DNA from: Pontederia crassipes
Taxonomy: Eukaryota > Streptophyta > Magnoliopsida > Commelinales > Pontederiaceae
Direction of reading: 5' to 3'
Assembly: GCA_030549335.1 (NCBI GenBank)
Contig: CM060193.1
Coordinates: forward strand, 64,202,646-64,266,645
DNA: 64,000 nucleotides
In this document: in pieces, positions 24,586 through 36,872 of the stretch
Layout of the letters: each line of letters starts with the position of its first letter
How positions within the stretch are numbered: the stretch's first letter is position 1
Translations under genes and position numbers: made by a program
The notes under the pieces: generated by a model
What the model saw: only the letters and a program-made list of their open reading frames with translations
The model's database searches: none
Told to the model about the DNA's origin: nothing

Positions 24586-24728
24586 TGCAGCACAAACTTG
24601 AAAAAGAGCAAGTCGCTCTGCCGCTCGTTCCGCAGCGCGCCGCTCTCGGGCCTCTTAAATAGTCCCCGCGCCCGCCACGTCGAGAGAGAGACAACCGTCG
24701 GATCCGTTTGGATCCTCCGGCGACGCGC

Positions 24729-24734
24729 CACGTG
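24729..24734. promoter_or_regulatory. G-box CACGTG
   Basis: Perfect palindromic G-box about 145 bp upstream of the bZIP ATG, a binding site for bZIP and bHLH factors. Its position would allow feedback by bZIP proteins (inference). Confidence 0.6.
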
Positions 24735-24780
24735 CTTCCCGCAGTCCCACCTGGTGCTGAATCCACGTCGGCGGACCGGA

Positions 24781-24786
24781 CACGTG
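24781..24786. promoter_or_regulatory. Second G-box CACGTG
   Basis: A second perfect G-box, 52 bp from the first (centre to centre), about five helical turns away. Confidence 0.6.
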
Positions 24787-25160
24787 GTGCTCACCGGGGA
24801 CCGGAGGAGGCATGCAGCATCCGGCAGGGCAATGTCGGTCCACCACGCGTGCCCGACTGATTGGGCCGTGCGGTGGGGGCGACGTGGCTCGAAGGGACCG
24901 TTCGACTTCGATGGCGGGGGCGGAGGGAAGGACGAGGAAGACGGGGGGCCCTCGCGCGTCCGGTGTGCGGTGCGGCGCTGCGGATCTTTGTGGGTTGTAC
25001 GGGGAAAAGTTTGACCGGGGGCCGGCCAGTTGGCGCGACCCGGATCCTGCGGTGGGACCCCACGAGAGGGCGTGCGGGAATCATAAGATCTTTTCCCTCC
25101 ACGTCAGCGGGTTTCGGGTGGCGGTCCGCGGGAGCGCGAAAGTTCTAGAAAGAACGCTAT

Positions 25161-25934
25161 AAATAAATATCTTAACCGAGAAAAGAAAATGCTAAATCGG
25201 CGCGATAGCAGACGACTGCCGCGTGGCCTGGAGGTACACGTGTGGACTTCGAAGGATGGTGATTTGGCCGCGCGGGCAAGTGCCATCATGGGAGATACCA
25301 AATGGAACGTGCAAAATCTTTTTTTATCTTTTTGCTTTATACTTTACTATTTATCGTCAGGGTGAAAAAAATATGTTTAATAACTATCTTCACGGATCGG
25401 ATTTGACTTTGGACTCTATTCGATTTCTCTTACTTTGATCAGGTCAGGTCAATCCTTCAATGTCTCGACGTAGATCCGGAAAATTGAACAAGTTTTATAA
25501 AATTTGCTCGATTTAGATAGAGGTCTTTCATTATTGCTACCGAAAGTACTTATTGTCAGCCTCTTTCAAATATAAATCTATCTGATTCAAGAGAAGAACT
25601 TGCATAGGACACGACGAGTATAAAGATCCTCTTTAACCTCTATTCTGATTGTATATGGTTGAACTCGTTTGAGTCTGATGACCGAGTCACTCGAGACTAT
25701 CATTTTTTTGACTTTTTAAAAAAAATTCTTACTTTTCTATTATTTAATATAAAAATATTTATATACTATTTATTTAAAAAGTATAAAATAATTTGTTAGG
25801 CATTTAAATATTATTTTACATATTTAAAATATTTTATTTTTAATTTTTTATATAAAATATAAGCTGAAAATAAAAAAAATAAAAAAATTCAAGTCCTTGA
25901 GTCGAAAATTTTTGACCTGACTCTAGTTCGGATG
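25161..25934. other. AT-rich intergenic DNA
   Basis: No gene is seen. The last 300 bp (TTGAGTCGAAAATTTTTGACC) resemble, in opposite orientation, the block near 16032-16316. The host sequence into which the hAT-like element jumped may therefore itself be an old repeat. Confidence 0.45.
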
Positions 25935-26603
25935 CAGTGGCGGAGCCAAGAATTATAATCACGAGGTGCACACAAAAATAGTAATAAAATATAATAAATA
26001 AATATTTTCTTCATATAAGAATTTGATATAATTTTAATATCGATTAATGAGTATTGGTAAAATTATTTATATTTTATATCGATTCTACTCTTTTATATGT
26101 GATCTCTTTTTATAATATATATTTTTGTAATATGTAAGAAAAATATTATAAAATATTTGGTACATGAAGTGAAAAATTAGAACAGAAAAGAATCATATTA
26201 AGTGGTATCATTAGAATTTATTGCATCAAAGTTTTAAAAAATATTATAAACTAAATAACAATATTAACATAGATAATAAAAACATATAAATGTAACATGC
26301 TAAAATTAAAAATACATTAGAATTAAACTTGTCATGTGAGTTTATTTAGATGCAAATATTATATTAAACATGGGATGATAAAAAAAGGATTACTATTTAA
26401 TTAAAATTACGAATTATTATACTACTAAAAAATGTAACCAATGTGTAGTAGCTTTGTTAAATTGTTGGACCTTAGGATCGACCGTGTGACCTCCAGGTGG
26501 GAAAAAGGAGCTCAAACCAAATGAGACAAGCACTAGCAAAATCATATTTTATGTTTCAGTGGGTGCACTTACACTCATGAGCACTCATGTAGCCCCGCCC
26601 CTG
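25935..26603. mobile_element. hAT-like MITE
   Basis: The ends are CAGTGGCGGAGCC and, reversed, CAGGGGCGGGGCT, a terminal inverted repeat typical of small plant hAT derivatives. The flanks TTCGGATG (25927-25934) and CTCGGATG (26604-26611) match at 7 of 8 positions, fitting the 8-bp target duplication of the hAT superfamily. The 669-bp interior is AT-rich and non-coding, so it depends on a transposase made elsewhere. Confidence 0.85.
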
Positions 26604-26611
26604 CTCGGATG

Positions 26612-27794
26612 GGATCATTGAGTTCCTGGATCGATCCGACCTGCTGAACACTCTTATGTTCCGGACTTTAATGGAGGATGCAATAATCTATTAACAGAAG
26701 GAATTAGCATCACATGTTTAAAGATTATTTTGATTAATTAAAAAATTGAAACATTAAGATTATAATAATATGCAATTATTTAATTATAATCATATGCAAT
26801 CAATTAATTGCCGATGTATTAGGCGATGATAAATTGCTTATCCCTCTGAAGCAATGTACAAATTAAAATAAAAGAATAAATGCACTATGTGTGATCACAT
26901 CAGATACTCATGCTCCAAAACCCATACTTAACTATTTGTTTATCTTTTAGTAGGCCTTATTGAAACAAGGAATATCAGAATATTTTTTAAGTAAAAATAT
27001 CAGAATTATTGTATCCAATTAAATGTTATAACAAACCATTCATTTTAACTCTATGTTCCTTTTAACCACTTCCTACCTAACAGATTTATTTTCTCCTCAA
27101 CGTTATCTGCTTTTTTCTCTCTCTCTCTCTCATCCTTTCCACAACCACGGAGGACGAGAACACGGTTGTTTGCCTGAGGCTCTTTGGGTTGCACAATAAT
27201 AGAAGAATATCTTCTAATTCATCATTAAATAGTCAAACACTGATGAAAAAATTAACAACACAATTATCAATGGCATATATAAATCTGTTGGCTTATTGTA
27301 GTCATAAAAAAATTCACTCATTAGTCAAAACAAAAAAAAATTGTCACCAAAATATTATAATCCTTGAAAATATCACCTCCCTAAATTTCCGCACGGGAGA
27401 TCTTAATTCTTCAAACTTGTCTCCATGAATATCTGAATTTCTTCAGGAATTCTAATTTCACTAAATTTATCATAAGTTTTTTTAAGACAAAATTTTATAA
27501 AAGTTTGAAATATTTACAAATAAATATACACTTTTAAACATTATATTATAATAAAAAATCACGCAAGTTCAAATTTTCATAAAAATATATAATACAAAAT
27601 GTTTGCAAATTATAAATCACATCATAAAATATCTTAAATCTTTAGTTTTTGTATATTAAATATGTGTGTGAGGATCGAGGGACCTCATGGGATGAGGCAA
27701 TATTTCTTGGTCCAACCCCCGAATTGGGGTACGGGAGGATTACACCCTCTATCCCCGCTCTCGCAGGGGAAAAATCTCCAAAGTTGGGCCCTCA
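26612..27794. other. AT-rich intergenic DNA
   Basis: No gene is seen. A CT run lies near 27115-27131. A GC-richer patch at 27665-27785 (CAGGGGAAAAATCTCC) looks like a fragment of an unidentified repeat. Confidence 0.5.
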
Positions 27795-29410
27795 CACTAT
27801 AAAAAAATCGTGATTTTCTGACGAATAATTTCCGACGGTTCTAAATCCATCGCAATTTATGACGGATTTTTCGACGATTCCGTTTCCGACGGATTTTTCC
27901 ACGGTTATGACCGTCGGAAATAATTTATATTATTATTTAATTTTTCGACGATTAGGAACGTCGATATTTTCGACGGATATCCATCCGTCGCAATTTCCGA
28001 CGACTTTTCTGACGGTTACGACCGTCGGAAATAAAAAATTAAATTATGTATTTTTAATATTATTATTAAATTTTTTCGACAGATTTTCCGAAATTCACGA
28101 CCGTCGGAAATAAAAAAATTAATTATATAATTTATTATATTATTATTTAATTTTTCGACGATTAGGAACGTCGATATTTCCGACGGATATCCATCCGTCG
28201 CAAAATCCGCCGCAATTTCCGAAGGTCGTAACCGTCGATAAATGTATAATAATATCATATAAGAATATTTTATTAATATAACTAGCGACGGTCCAAACCA
28301 TCGCAATTACCGATGGTTTTGACCGTCGATAACGATTACCGACGGTTCAAACCGTCGGTAAAATAAAAAATAAATATTATATATAACTAAATATATTTTC
28401 GACGGTCACAACCGTCGGTAATTATAAAAATATTTAATATTTACGTTTTCGACGGCCGAAACCGTCGGTAATTAAAATTTCGTTATCCCGCTTTTTTTTC
28501 TCTTTTCCCGCTTTTTTTTCCACTTTTTCCCTTTATATATATTCCTCCTCCCTCTTCTCTCTCTCCCTCCTCCCTCCACTCCTCTCTCTCTCCCTCCTCT
28601 CCTCTCTCTCTCCCGGCCGCGAGCACCCTCTCCCGACCGCGAGCACCCTCTCCCGCGCGCCGGACGTCGACGACCCTCCCACGCTGGACGCCGACGACCC
28701 TCTCCCACACCGGTGACCCTCTCCCGTGCTGGCGTATCTCTCTCTCTCGCTCTGCGCTGGCGTCTCTCTCTCTCTGCTGTCGGCCGAATTCGGCCGTGGC
28801 CGTTCGGATCCGGCCCCCAGCGCCCGATCGGCCGACTGGCGACCGGTTCCGGCCTCCAGCGGCCGGTTCCGGCCTCCAGCGGCCGGATAAGCCGCCAGGC
28901 GGCCGGTTCCGGCCTCCAGCTGTCGGATCCGGCCGCCTGGCGGCGGATCCGGCCGCTAATTTTTTTTATATTTAAAAAATTATTTGCGACGGTTGCGACC
29001 GTCAAAAGATCGACGGTTGCGACGTCCGTCCAAAGTTTCGACAGTTGCGACCGTCGAAAAATTGCAACGACTCGAACCGCCGGCCTTTTTCGGTGGTTGC
29101 AACCGTCGGAAATTTTGACGGTTAGGGCCGCCGGCCTTTTTCGGCGGTTGCAACCGTCGGAAATATCGACAGTTCGAACCGCCGGGGACTTTTCCAGCAG
29201 TTGCAACCGTCGGAAAATGGGACTGTTCCGATGGCCAGAACCGTCGATATTTTCGACGAATTTTTTCAACCGTCGCAAATCCGTTTGCGACGAGCGTTTT
29301 TTCGACGGATCGATTCCGATTGAAAAACCATCGGTAATTGCGTTACCGACGGTTTTCGGGATGATTACTGACGGTTCGGACCGTCGATAATTCACGTTTT
29401 TCTAGTAGTG
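27795..29410. mobile_element. Non-autonomous CACTA (CMC/EnSpm) transposon
   Basis: The element opens CACTATAAAAAAATCGTGA and closes, reversed, CACTACTAGAAAAACGTGAA, the CACTA terminal signature. Its subterminal regions hold dozens of copies of the word CGACGGTT and its complement, often paired as ACGGTTNNNACCGT hairpins, as expected for transposase binding. The 3-bp flanks TCA and CCA match at two of three positions. The centre (28480-28980) is GC-rich, with a TATATA and CT-rich stretch followed by tandem CGGCCGGTTCCGGCCTCCAG units. No transposase domain is present. The 307-codon minus-strand frame across it is repeat-derived. Confidence 0.9.
28840..28960. repeat. GC-rich 20-bp tandem repeat in the CACTA core
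   Basis: Two adjacent near-perfect copies of CGGCCGGTTCCGGCCTCCAG are followed by two diverged ones. They create spurious long open frames on both strands. Confidence 0.75.
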
Positions 29411-32400
29411 CCAGTTCTCGAGTATCAAGGAATATTGTCATCCTTACATCACACAAGATCAATAGATACATGTGAATGTGGAGGAGTTTCTTTGAAGTTG
29501 GTGAACTATTGAGGATTGTCGATAGATCCGAAGAGGAGCCATGTAGAGAACTCACGAGATAGTAGAATTGTTGGATAAACATTGGATGGATGTTAACAAT
29601 ATGATTGCATGCTTTCAAAGTTAGAATACAGTGATTATGTTGTGCATTATCGTCCATGATCCCAAGAACACAATGACATAATCCATGAGGTTTATTTCGA
29701 TAGAATCTTGTTGGAAAACCAAATTGGTTTCGTCGTGACTTCGCCACAATCATAAAATTTGAATTTTATTTCAGACAATTTGGATGAAATATATGGAATA
29801 AGCTGAGCAACATTAGAACCCATGTCAAGTGTTACTTCACCCAGTTCGTGTTCTCCACGATTTGCAACGTGAAGGCGAAACTTGAACATGGCGCCTATCG
29901 ATTCGGGCCACACCACCCACGTTATTGTTGTGTCTGAACAATGCTCAAATTGAGTCATGTTAAGCTCGATCCTGTTCCCATCGATGACTTAGCTTCTCTT
30001 CCAAGAGACTACCCAATGACACGTGCCAAATGCAACATGGCCCTATGAAATCATAGAAAAAGTTGATTTTATATTGTATTATTTGCTCTTATGATTCACG
30101 ATGTCTTATTTCACTCATAAAATGATCATTTTGATATAGAGTATTGGCAATTCATAATTATTATCAACATTTTCATTTGGGGAAAAAATAAGAATTTAAT
30201 TTATTAATTAAAAATAAGAGCCAAGATATTAGTGATGGGATATTATCGCATATCATTGCATGATATATTGAGACATGAATTTAGACATGTTCATGTTGCA
30301 CAATTTCTTCTCCTTATCATATAATGAAAGAGATTATCCTCCGTTAGAGAAATTGCCGTAGAGTTCACAATCACTGGCCATTGACGAAATACGTGACAAA
30401 ATTGTCCATAGGTGATATTGCATAAAAAAAAGACTATCATTGGACAAATGAATTATTGATTAGAGTATTGAAATGTATAATACATTGCATTGATATTTAT
30501 TCGCTGAAAGATATATCATTTATTACTTCTACATAACTTTATTGATATTTGTCATGAATTATGATCATATTTAGTATGATTGACCATAAAAGTATTATGT
30601 TTTGATCTCTACATTGATCTCATGCTTTTTTTATTGTTGATTATTTATCCACTAATCTATTATTCATCTATTAATTTGTGTAACTTATGGGTTATTAATT
30701 TTTCTATATTGACCTTACAAATAAATAAATCATTGAAGTATGATCAAAAGTGAATATTGTCATTCATAATGATGATGTGCACATGGAACGATATTAAGAT
30801 GTCACCGAATGAGTTACTTTTTTTATTAGACTTATCGAATCTTTAGTTCGTTATGTTACTAACATTAAACTTTATTTCATATATTATATTGCACTTTTGC
30901 TTTTAATGAACATTTATTTTATGATTATTACTATGAATTTCAAGCATTCATATCAAAAGAATCAATCAAAGTCAATATATTAATTAGAACATTACATAAT
31001 ATCAATGTTATTTATATCGGTCCGAACCGGCCAGTTCAATCGGTTCAACGATGAGTCGATGCTAGTTTGGTCTGATTTCAAGTTTAAATCGGAATGGTAA
31101 TTTAACTGAAAAAAACCTGATTAAACTAATATGAACTAACAAATCGGGAGGAACCCGATTCAACAATAAAGATGGAAAAAACAAAAAACCACTGAAAAAG
31201 AAAGAAAAAAAAGGAATAAATGATATGAGAATTGATGAAGAGAGAGAAATAAAGGTAAAGAAAAATAAATGAAGATAAGAAGGAATTAAAATAAAATAAG
31301 AATCAAAATATTAGGAGTGATTTACTGTAAGAATAAAGTAATATATTATTAATAGCATTACATGATAAAATACAATAATTAATGAAGAGAGAGGAAGAAA
31401 TGGGGAAAAGAAAAGTAAAATTAATAAAGAGAGAAAGAAAAAAATGGCAAAAAGAAAGTTAAAACAAATAAAAAATAAGTTATTTATGGTAAAAGTAATT
31501 TAACAGATTATTAATAGCATTTAATGATAAATAAATTTTAATAATAAATAAATCAAAGTATTAACAATTTGGGAGTCATTTTATTTTCAATAAGTTTCTA
31601 CACACCGTATTAACAATTTGGGAGTCATTTTATTTTCAATAAGTTTCTACAGGGGCCGGTCTAGCTATAAAAATATTGATAATTAGTAATTGTTGAATCA
31701 AAAGCATAAAGAGAGAGAGTGGAACCGGAAATTGGTGTTAAAAATAATTTCGTCAACCAAAACAAATTTTCAAGAAAATACAATTTCATACAATTAAGAA
31801 AGACAATTGAATAAGAGCAGAAGGCAAATTATTTGTTGATGATGTCTGATCACTGCCTATGTCCCCACTTCGATTTTTCATGCCTTGAGAGCCTCCAAGA
31901 TTCACTAGCATTCCACTTTTCGAATAGGGAAACTCTTTACACCTCTTCTTTTTTTCTATCCGAGAGGTAATATACTCTTCATATCACAAAGGATCCAACA
32001 ACTCAATTTAAAAAGAAAGAACACCCTTTCTTTCTCTTTTGCAAGTTTTAAGTTCAACTCACGAGACAAAAAGGAGAAGAGTGAAAGACGGAAGTTGAAT
32101 TCACCAAAGTAGCTCAAGGATGCTCAATTTGTTTCTTCAGTAGATTTTCAATTGTGGAGTAGCCTGAATCTTGAGCCTTTATCTTCTTTATAGGCGATTC
32201 TTAAAAAAATTATCATTATGTAACTTTTTAAGTTGAAAAGAATTGTTTCTATCAACACAGAAACAAAAATCTATTGTCCCCATTACACTGTTGCCTTTTT
32301 TAAAGCAGACGTCTATCCTTTGATAGTGATAGTCCACTCTGATAATTTACTTGTTACAGTACATTCAATGGATGTCCTCTACTTGCTCCAGTCATATGTT

Positions 32401-33200
32401 AAAGGCCATTGACAACTATTGTTTTGCGCTCATCCGTTCAGGTGTCTACTCTCACAAGTCACAAGTGATCGCCCGTCTAAAATCTCATCTCTATATTTGT
32501 GAGTGCTTTGTTCGTGGGGGCGATTGTTCACTTTTTGATGCCTTGTTGGATGCTAGTAGTTCTAGATTCGATTATCAGAATCGTCGTCGTTGACTAGAGT
32601 ATAGCTTTTCGCTCGAGTCCGAACACCAAATTAATCGAATGCTAATAGTTTCGAGCATCGGTGAATCACTGAAGTGTCAACTGTATTAATCACAATCTTG
32701 AAATTATCATAGCGATCATCCGATCGTCAACTTTGTCTACAGAAAATGTATTCTTCTTTCATAATTTCCTTTAGCTATTTAGCTTAACACTTCACGCAAC
32801 CTTAGTACTTATCGGAACGTAGTCGTCGAACCAACAGTGGCATCCTCAAATTAGATCTTTTCAGGTATGACAGTTGATCTGAGGGCGCTACACTTGTACT
32901 AAACAAAGAAAAGTGGTAAAAGTTCTCCTACATAGGACTAAAACCGTGAGGCTTGCACATTGATTCAGACACTAAATGGCTAAAAGGTGAGCGCTTATGT
33001 GTTTCACATACCAGAAGAAAATGTGCACAAGGCACAAAAGTTAAGAAAACTCGCTCAATTGACCCAAAAAGTAAAAAGCCTCAAGAGTCAAGATGGAACA
33101 TATCAAAGTAGAAACAACACTATTGGAAACATACGTCATTAGTTTCAAAAAAGAAAAAAAAATGTTACATATTACAGTCGTCCAGCTCTAAGAAAAAAGA
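29411..33200. other. 3.8-kb stretch without a recognisable gene
   Basis: A minus-strand open segment at 29958-29692 (88 codons, MTQFEHCSDTTITWVV start) is not recognised and is followed by stops. It may be a gene or transposon relic. A 43-bp direct repeat (ATTAACAATTTGGGAGTCAT...) lies at 31560-31602 and 31609-31651. The remainder is AT-rich with no motif I can name. Confidence 0.5.
31560..31651. repeat. 43-bp direct duplication
   Basis: Two identical-looking copies are separated by 6 bp (CACCGT), period 49. A recent local duplication, non-coding. Confidence 0.85.
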
Positions 33201-33364
33201 AAGGCTATTGTCCGGGAGGAAATGTTAAAAGATGGATCTTGTTACGTTTTCAAATATCAGTTGCCCCCTTCCAGACAAGACATAAGTTCATTTATGAGGG
33301 CAAATCCTAACTTGATGGAAAATAGGGATTCAATGAACCTTTCTGAAAGCAAGACCATGAGAAA

Positions 33365-36268
33365 TCATGCAGCATTTGCATTGTGCCATCCCTTTGCACA
33401 TGGTGGTATAGTCATGAATTCGTCGAATTCCTTGACAAAGACGTCACAGCATTTCCACTGCATACAGGAGGAATAACAGGGAATGCCATAATAAATGCCA
33501 AACGAATTGACTGAAGCCAACACGAGAAGAAAACACAGAAACTTACCCCTCTCACCCTGTCATGAAAAACTGCAGGGCCTGGATGATATTCACATGCAGT
33601 CTCGTGATTGTCCCTCTCTTTGAAGGTTTTGCCACATCCTTTGTTCCGGCATGTCTGGGGCTCATCTAGACCGACCTTCTTTGGTGGTGGTGCAGGAGTA
33701 TTTTGAACACTGTTGCTTAGTGTACTAGTGACCACAGCTGGCCTTGAAGATTTTCCTTGTGAACCTGGCCAAGATGGCTTATCAATGCTTCCCTTATCAA
33801 CCAATGTAGCAAACCTCTAGAACCAAAGAAAATAAGAGCTTCTAAATGTAGACTATGCTACTTAATGTTTCTGCGAAGTTGTCATGAAGGATGTAAAAAG
33901 CCTGTTTGTTTTTGCATGTCAACTGAAAGATCATTTTATGAAGAAACATACCATGATCAGAACAGAAGAATCCTTGACGGCATCTTGAACAAGAATCTTC
34001 AGATTTCTTACTTTGAGTGGAGCTTGGGACCACTGCTGGTTTTGGGGGGTTGGCTGACACAATCTTGGTTACTGGCTTTTCAGTAGTATGCTTGCCGCTT
34101 TTACACCTTCAATAACAAGAAAGAATTCAACAGTCACTACTGGTTGATCATGCATTGATCTAAAAGGAAGTTTCTGCAGGTTGTAGTGACTAAAAATGTA
34201 ACAAACAAACTTTTTTATGGTGATGTAATAAACAAGTTACCCTGGAATAGCCAAAAATAAGCTAAAATCATGGCTTCTCTGCTTGCAGCAGCTCCATTCT
34301 TTCATACCATCATGAAATATAGGCTGAAAAACCATGGGATTAGTATATACTACAAGTGTGCTAATATTTACCAGAAATAACACATCATATATCAGAATTT
34401 TCTTACCGCCTGAAAAGGGAAGCAGCAGCCCCATCATGAAAGATAAGCCTTCTTTCAGTACTCTTTAAGATACTTCAGTTAATAAATAAGACATGCCAAA
34501 GGCTAAAAGGACGAATGTCTTACAAATGCAACAGGAAAGACAGTACTGAGAGAAGACCCATTGTGTCCTACTTAGATATAATGGACAAAAGAACAAAGTT
34601 GCAGGGCTTCATACATCATGAATCATCAACACACAGAAAAAACAATGTACAGTTAAAGTGCACACAAAAATTAACTTGTAAAATTTAATTTATTACGCCT
34701 AATACGAGTAAGAAGTTGAAGGAACTACACCAACCAGTTAACAGTAATCAATGATGAACAGCAAACAATGCCCCTGCCAAAGTGACGGTTTATTTTCAAC
34801 TCCATATTCCCATTGTTCAGGTTACTCTTTTTGCAAATACCAATTATTTTACTATGCAATACAACCTCACAAATAAAACCAAAGAACATAGCAGTTATTA
34901 AATTTGTTTCTCTTTCTGAGGAACCTATATGGAAAAGAAACTAAGTAAAGAGCTTTGCCCACCAAAAAAAATCCCAGTTAATTTCCATGGCCTGTGAAAG
35001 TATCTAAATTTTTATCCTTCCAGTAGAGACTAAGAAATCCATGTTGTACATTTCAGGAGTAAATTATACGAATCGTCCCCCAACTTTGAGTCGATATCTA
35101 AACAATCCCCCAACTTTGATTTTCTTGCACGAATAGTCCGCTTGACCGGTAATAAGCGGTTTCCTGGTATATTGCTGACGTAGCACAATAAAATATTATA
35201 AACTAATAAAAATATCATAAAAAAATAAAAAAATAAAAAAGTGGGGCTTGGCCCGAGCGCTGGTGCCCCCCTGTGCGAGTTCGCGCATAAGGGGGGCAGG
35301 TGCCCCATCTTCTCCCTCACCGCGCGTGAGGGAGAAGAGGGGGGCGGCCACCAACAACTTGTAAAAAAGCACATCAGTTCACTAACAATCTTGCTATCTT
35401 CATATATAGCTCGGAAATATACAGTACATGAAACATTAAGAGATCTTGCAACGATGATTTGACATGGCCACAGTTAAACCTATCGTCATCAGCTAAAAAA
35501 CGTTGCCCCCTTTGCTATTTAAATTCTGTGCTTGAGTATAATGTGTAAGATCTCCTTATCATCTTTCTGTGGCACAATGAGAATTCAAACACAAGCGGTA
35601 GTATCTTACTCCGAGCTTTAGCAGTTGTTTCAAGCAAGGTTTCGTCTTTCACATTGCTCTTAAATGTAAAAGGTTCGATTCAATTATCTCCACTCATTAC
35701 ATCCTAAATCCAATGTTAAATCATTCCTCCTACTGATCTCGTGAGTTGGACAATGATGAAAATCCAACTGCCTGTTCCACATTGTAAGCATGATACATCA
35801 CTATCAAGTGCACAATTCTTCATAGCTACAGTACGCTCCCAATCTTGATTCAAAACCCCAGTTCACGGATAACTGACAGAGCAAGGAACAAAGAAATGGC
35901 CATACTAGCAAGAATTTGAACCTGCAAATTCTATCAGCATCGATCATGAACTTAACAATGAGGCAAATATTAAGCAAAATGAGTTAATAAATGAGAACCG
36001 CGCAAGAACTTGACATAAAAGAGCACCACATACATGAAGAGCACCAAAATTTCCATATATGCAGCAGTAAGCGAACAAAATGATTCCTCTGAGGAGAAAA
36101 CCCAAACGAATCATGGGTCAAATGAAATTAGAAAGACGATCTAATGAAAAAAGAGGGATTTTCTTTTACAGAGTCGTGGTAGCGGCAGGAGCCTTCGTTG
36201 TTGTCGTCCTCGGTGAACATGGCATCGCAGCCAATCCTCTGGCACCGAACAGCTCCGGTCGTCGCCAT
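33365..36268 (-). CDS. RAR1: RAR1, CHORD-domain co-chaperone of plant immunity
   Basis: Five exons on the minus strand, 36268-36170, 34323-34241, 34106-33952, 33764-33547 and 33457-33365, give 215 residues. CHORD-I starts [16 protein letters not shown] (about residue 8) and continues [18 protein letters not shown]. The plant-specific CCCH motif is [20 protein letters not shown] runs [16 protein letters not shown] to [20 protein letters not shown] and ends GWHNANAA, the family's usual C-terminus. Length matches RAR1 proteins. RAR1 binds HSP90 and SGT1 in the cytosol and nucleus and stabilises NLR immune receptors. All zinc-ligand cysteines and histidines I checked are present. A first intron of 1.85 kb carries a foreign-looking GC-rich block (35220-35350). 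The gene is head-to-head with the ELM1-like relic, about 600 bp apart. Confidence 0.96.
35045..35365. mobile_element. Repeat-like insertion in RAR1 intron 1
   Basis: The left part has a phrase repeated in place (TCCCCCAACTTTGA near 35075 and 35105), then an A-rich stretch, then a GC-rich inverted segment (CTTCTCCCTCACCGCGCGTGAGGGAGAAG, 35309-35337). Base composition departs sharply from the intron. The class is unknown and no clear target duplication was found. Confidence 0.4.
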
Positions 36269-36872
36269 TGCCGCCGCAGTTTCTTCGCCGTCGCAGTCTC
36301 CTGCCCACTCTATTTTTCTTGGTCTTTGTCTGGTTCTCTCGCTGGAAAAGATCGGGTTAAATAGGAAGCGGCTTTTTGGTTCGTTCCGGTCGGCTCGTGT
36401 TAGCCGCCTGTTTGTATCGGCTTAATAAACATTTAAGCTATTATTTAAAATTAATAAATGTAATTATGTGATATTAATTAACTAAATAAGCAATTAATAA
36501 ATCATATTTTCGGTTAATTAATAACTCATTAAATTTTAAAGCACAATCCTCTCTACTTCAAATTAGAAAAAATTCTTACAATGAGTTCCAATACATAAAA
36601 AACCGTTCATTAATAACTCGTAGAATAATTAATTAATTTATTATATGTATGATCAATTAAGCAGTCAATTTGAAACTGGTTAACGAAAAACTTTCGAAGC
36701 AAATTAATAATTAAGTACAAAACTGAGAATAATGACATATTCAAGACTTGTAACGAAATTTACAATTAGTAACGTCCGATAAATACTCCGTATTCCGCCA
36801 CTGGTTCCCTCGCGCAAGCAAATGCAAACCTTTCGAAGCCATCAAGCAGGCGACTCTTTGTAGTGGGAACGC
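36269..36872. promoter_or_regulatory. Shared intergenic region between RAR1 and the ELM1 relic
   Basis: About 600 bp separate the two divergent start codons, the arrangement of a bidirectional promoter. The RAR1 side is CT-rich. The rest is AT-rich with many TTAATTAAT words. No clear TATA box was assigned. Confidence 0.45.

Larger units (their letters stand above)
24586..25160. promoter_or_regulatory. GC-rich promoter region of the bZIP gene
   Basis: A GC island of more than 500 bp stands out from the AT-rich surroundings. It contains two G-boxes and other ACGT cores (CCACGTCG near 24677 and 24764). Open frames on both strands here are side effects of GC content. Confidence 0.6.

Noticed and set aside
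24598..25162. Several overlapping frames of 90-140 codons upstream of the bZIP gene
   Set aside because: GC-rich promoter DNA open in many frames. No conserved motif or start context.
28472..29395. 307-codon minus-strand frame
   Set aside because: Made of the CACTA hairpin words and tandem CGGCCGG units. Low-complexity translation and no transposase motif.
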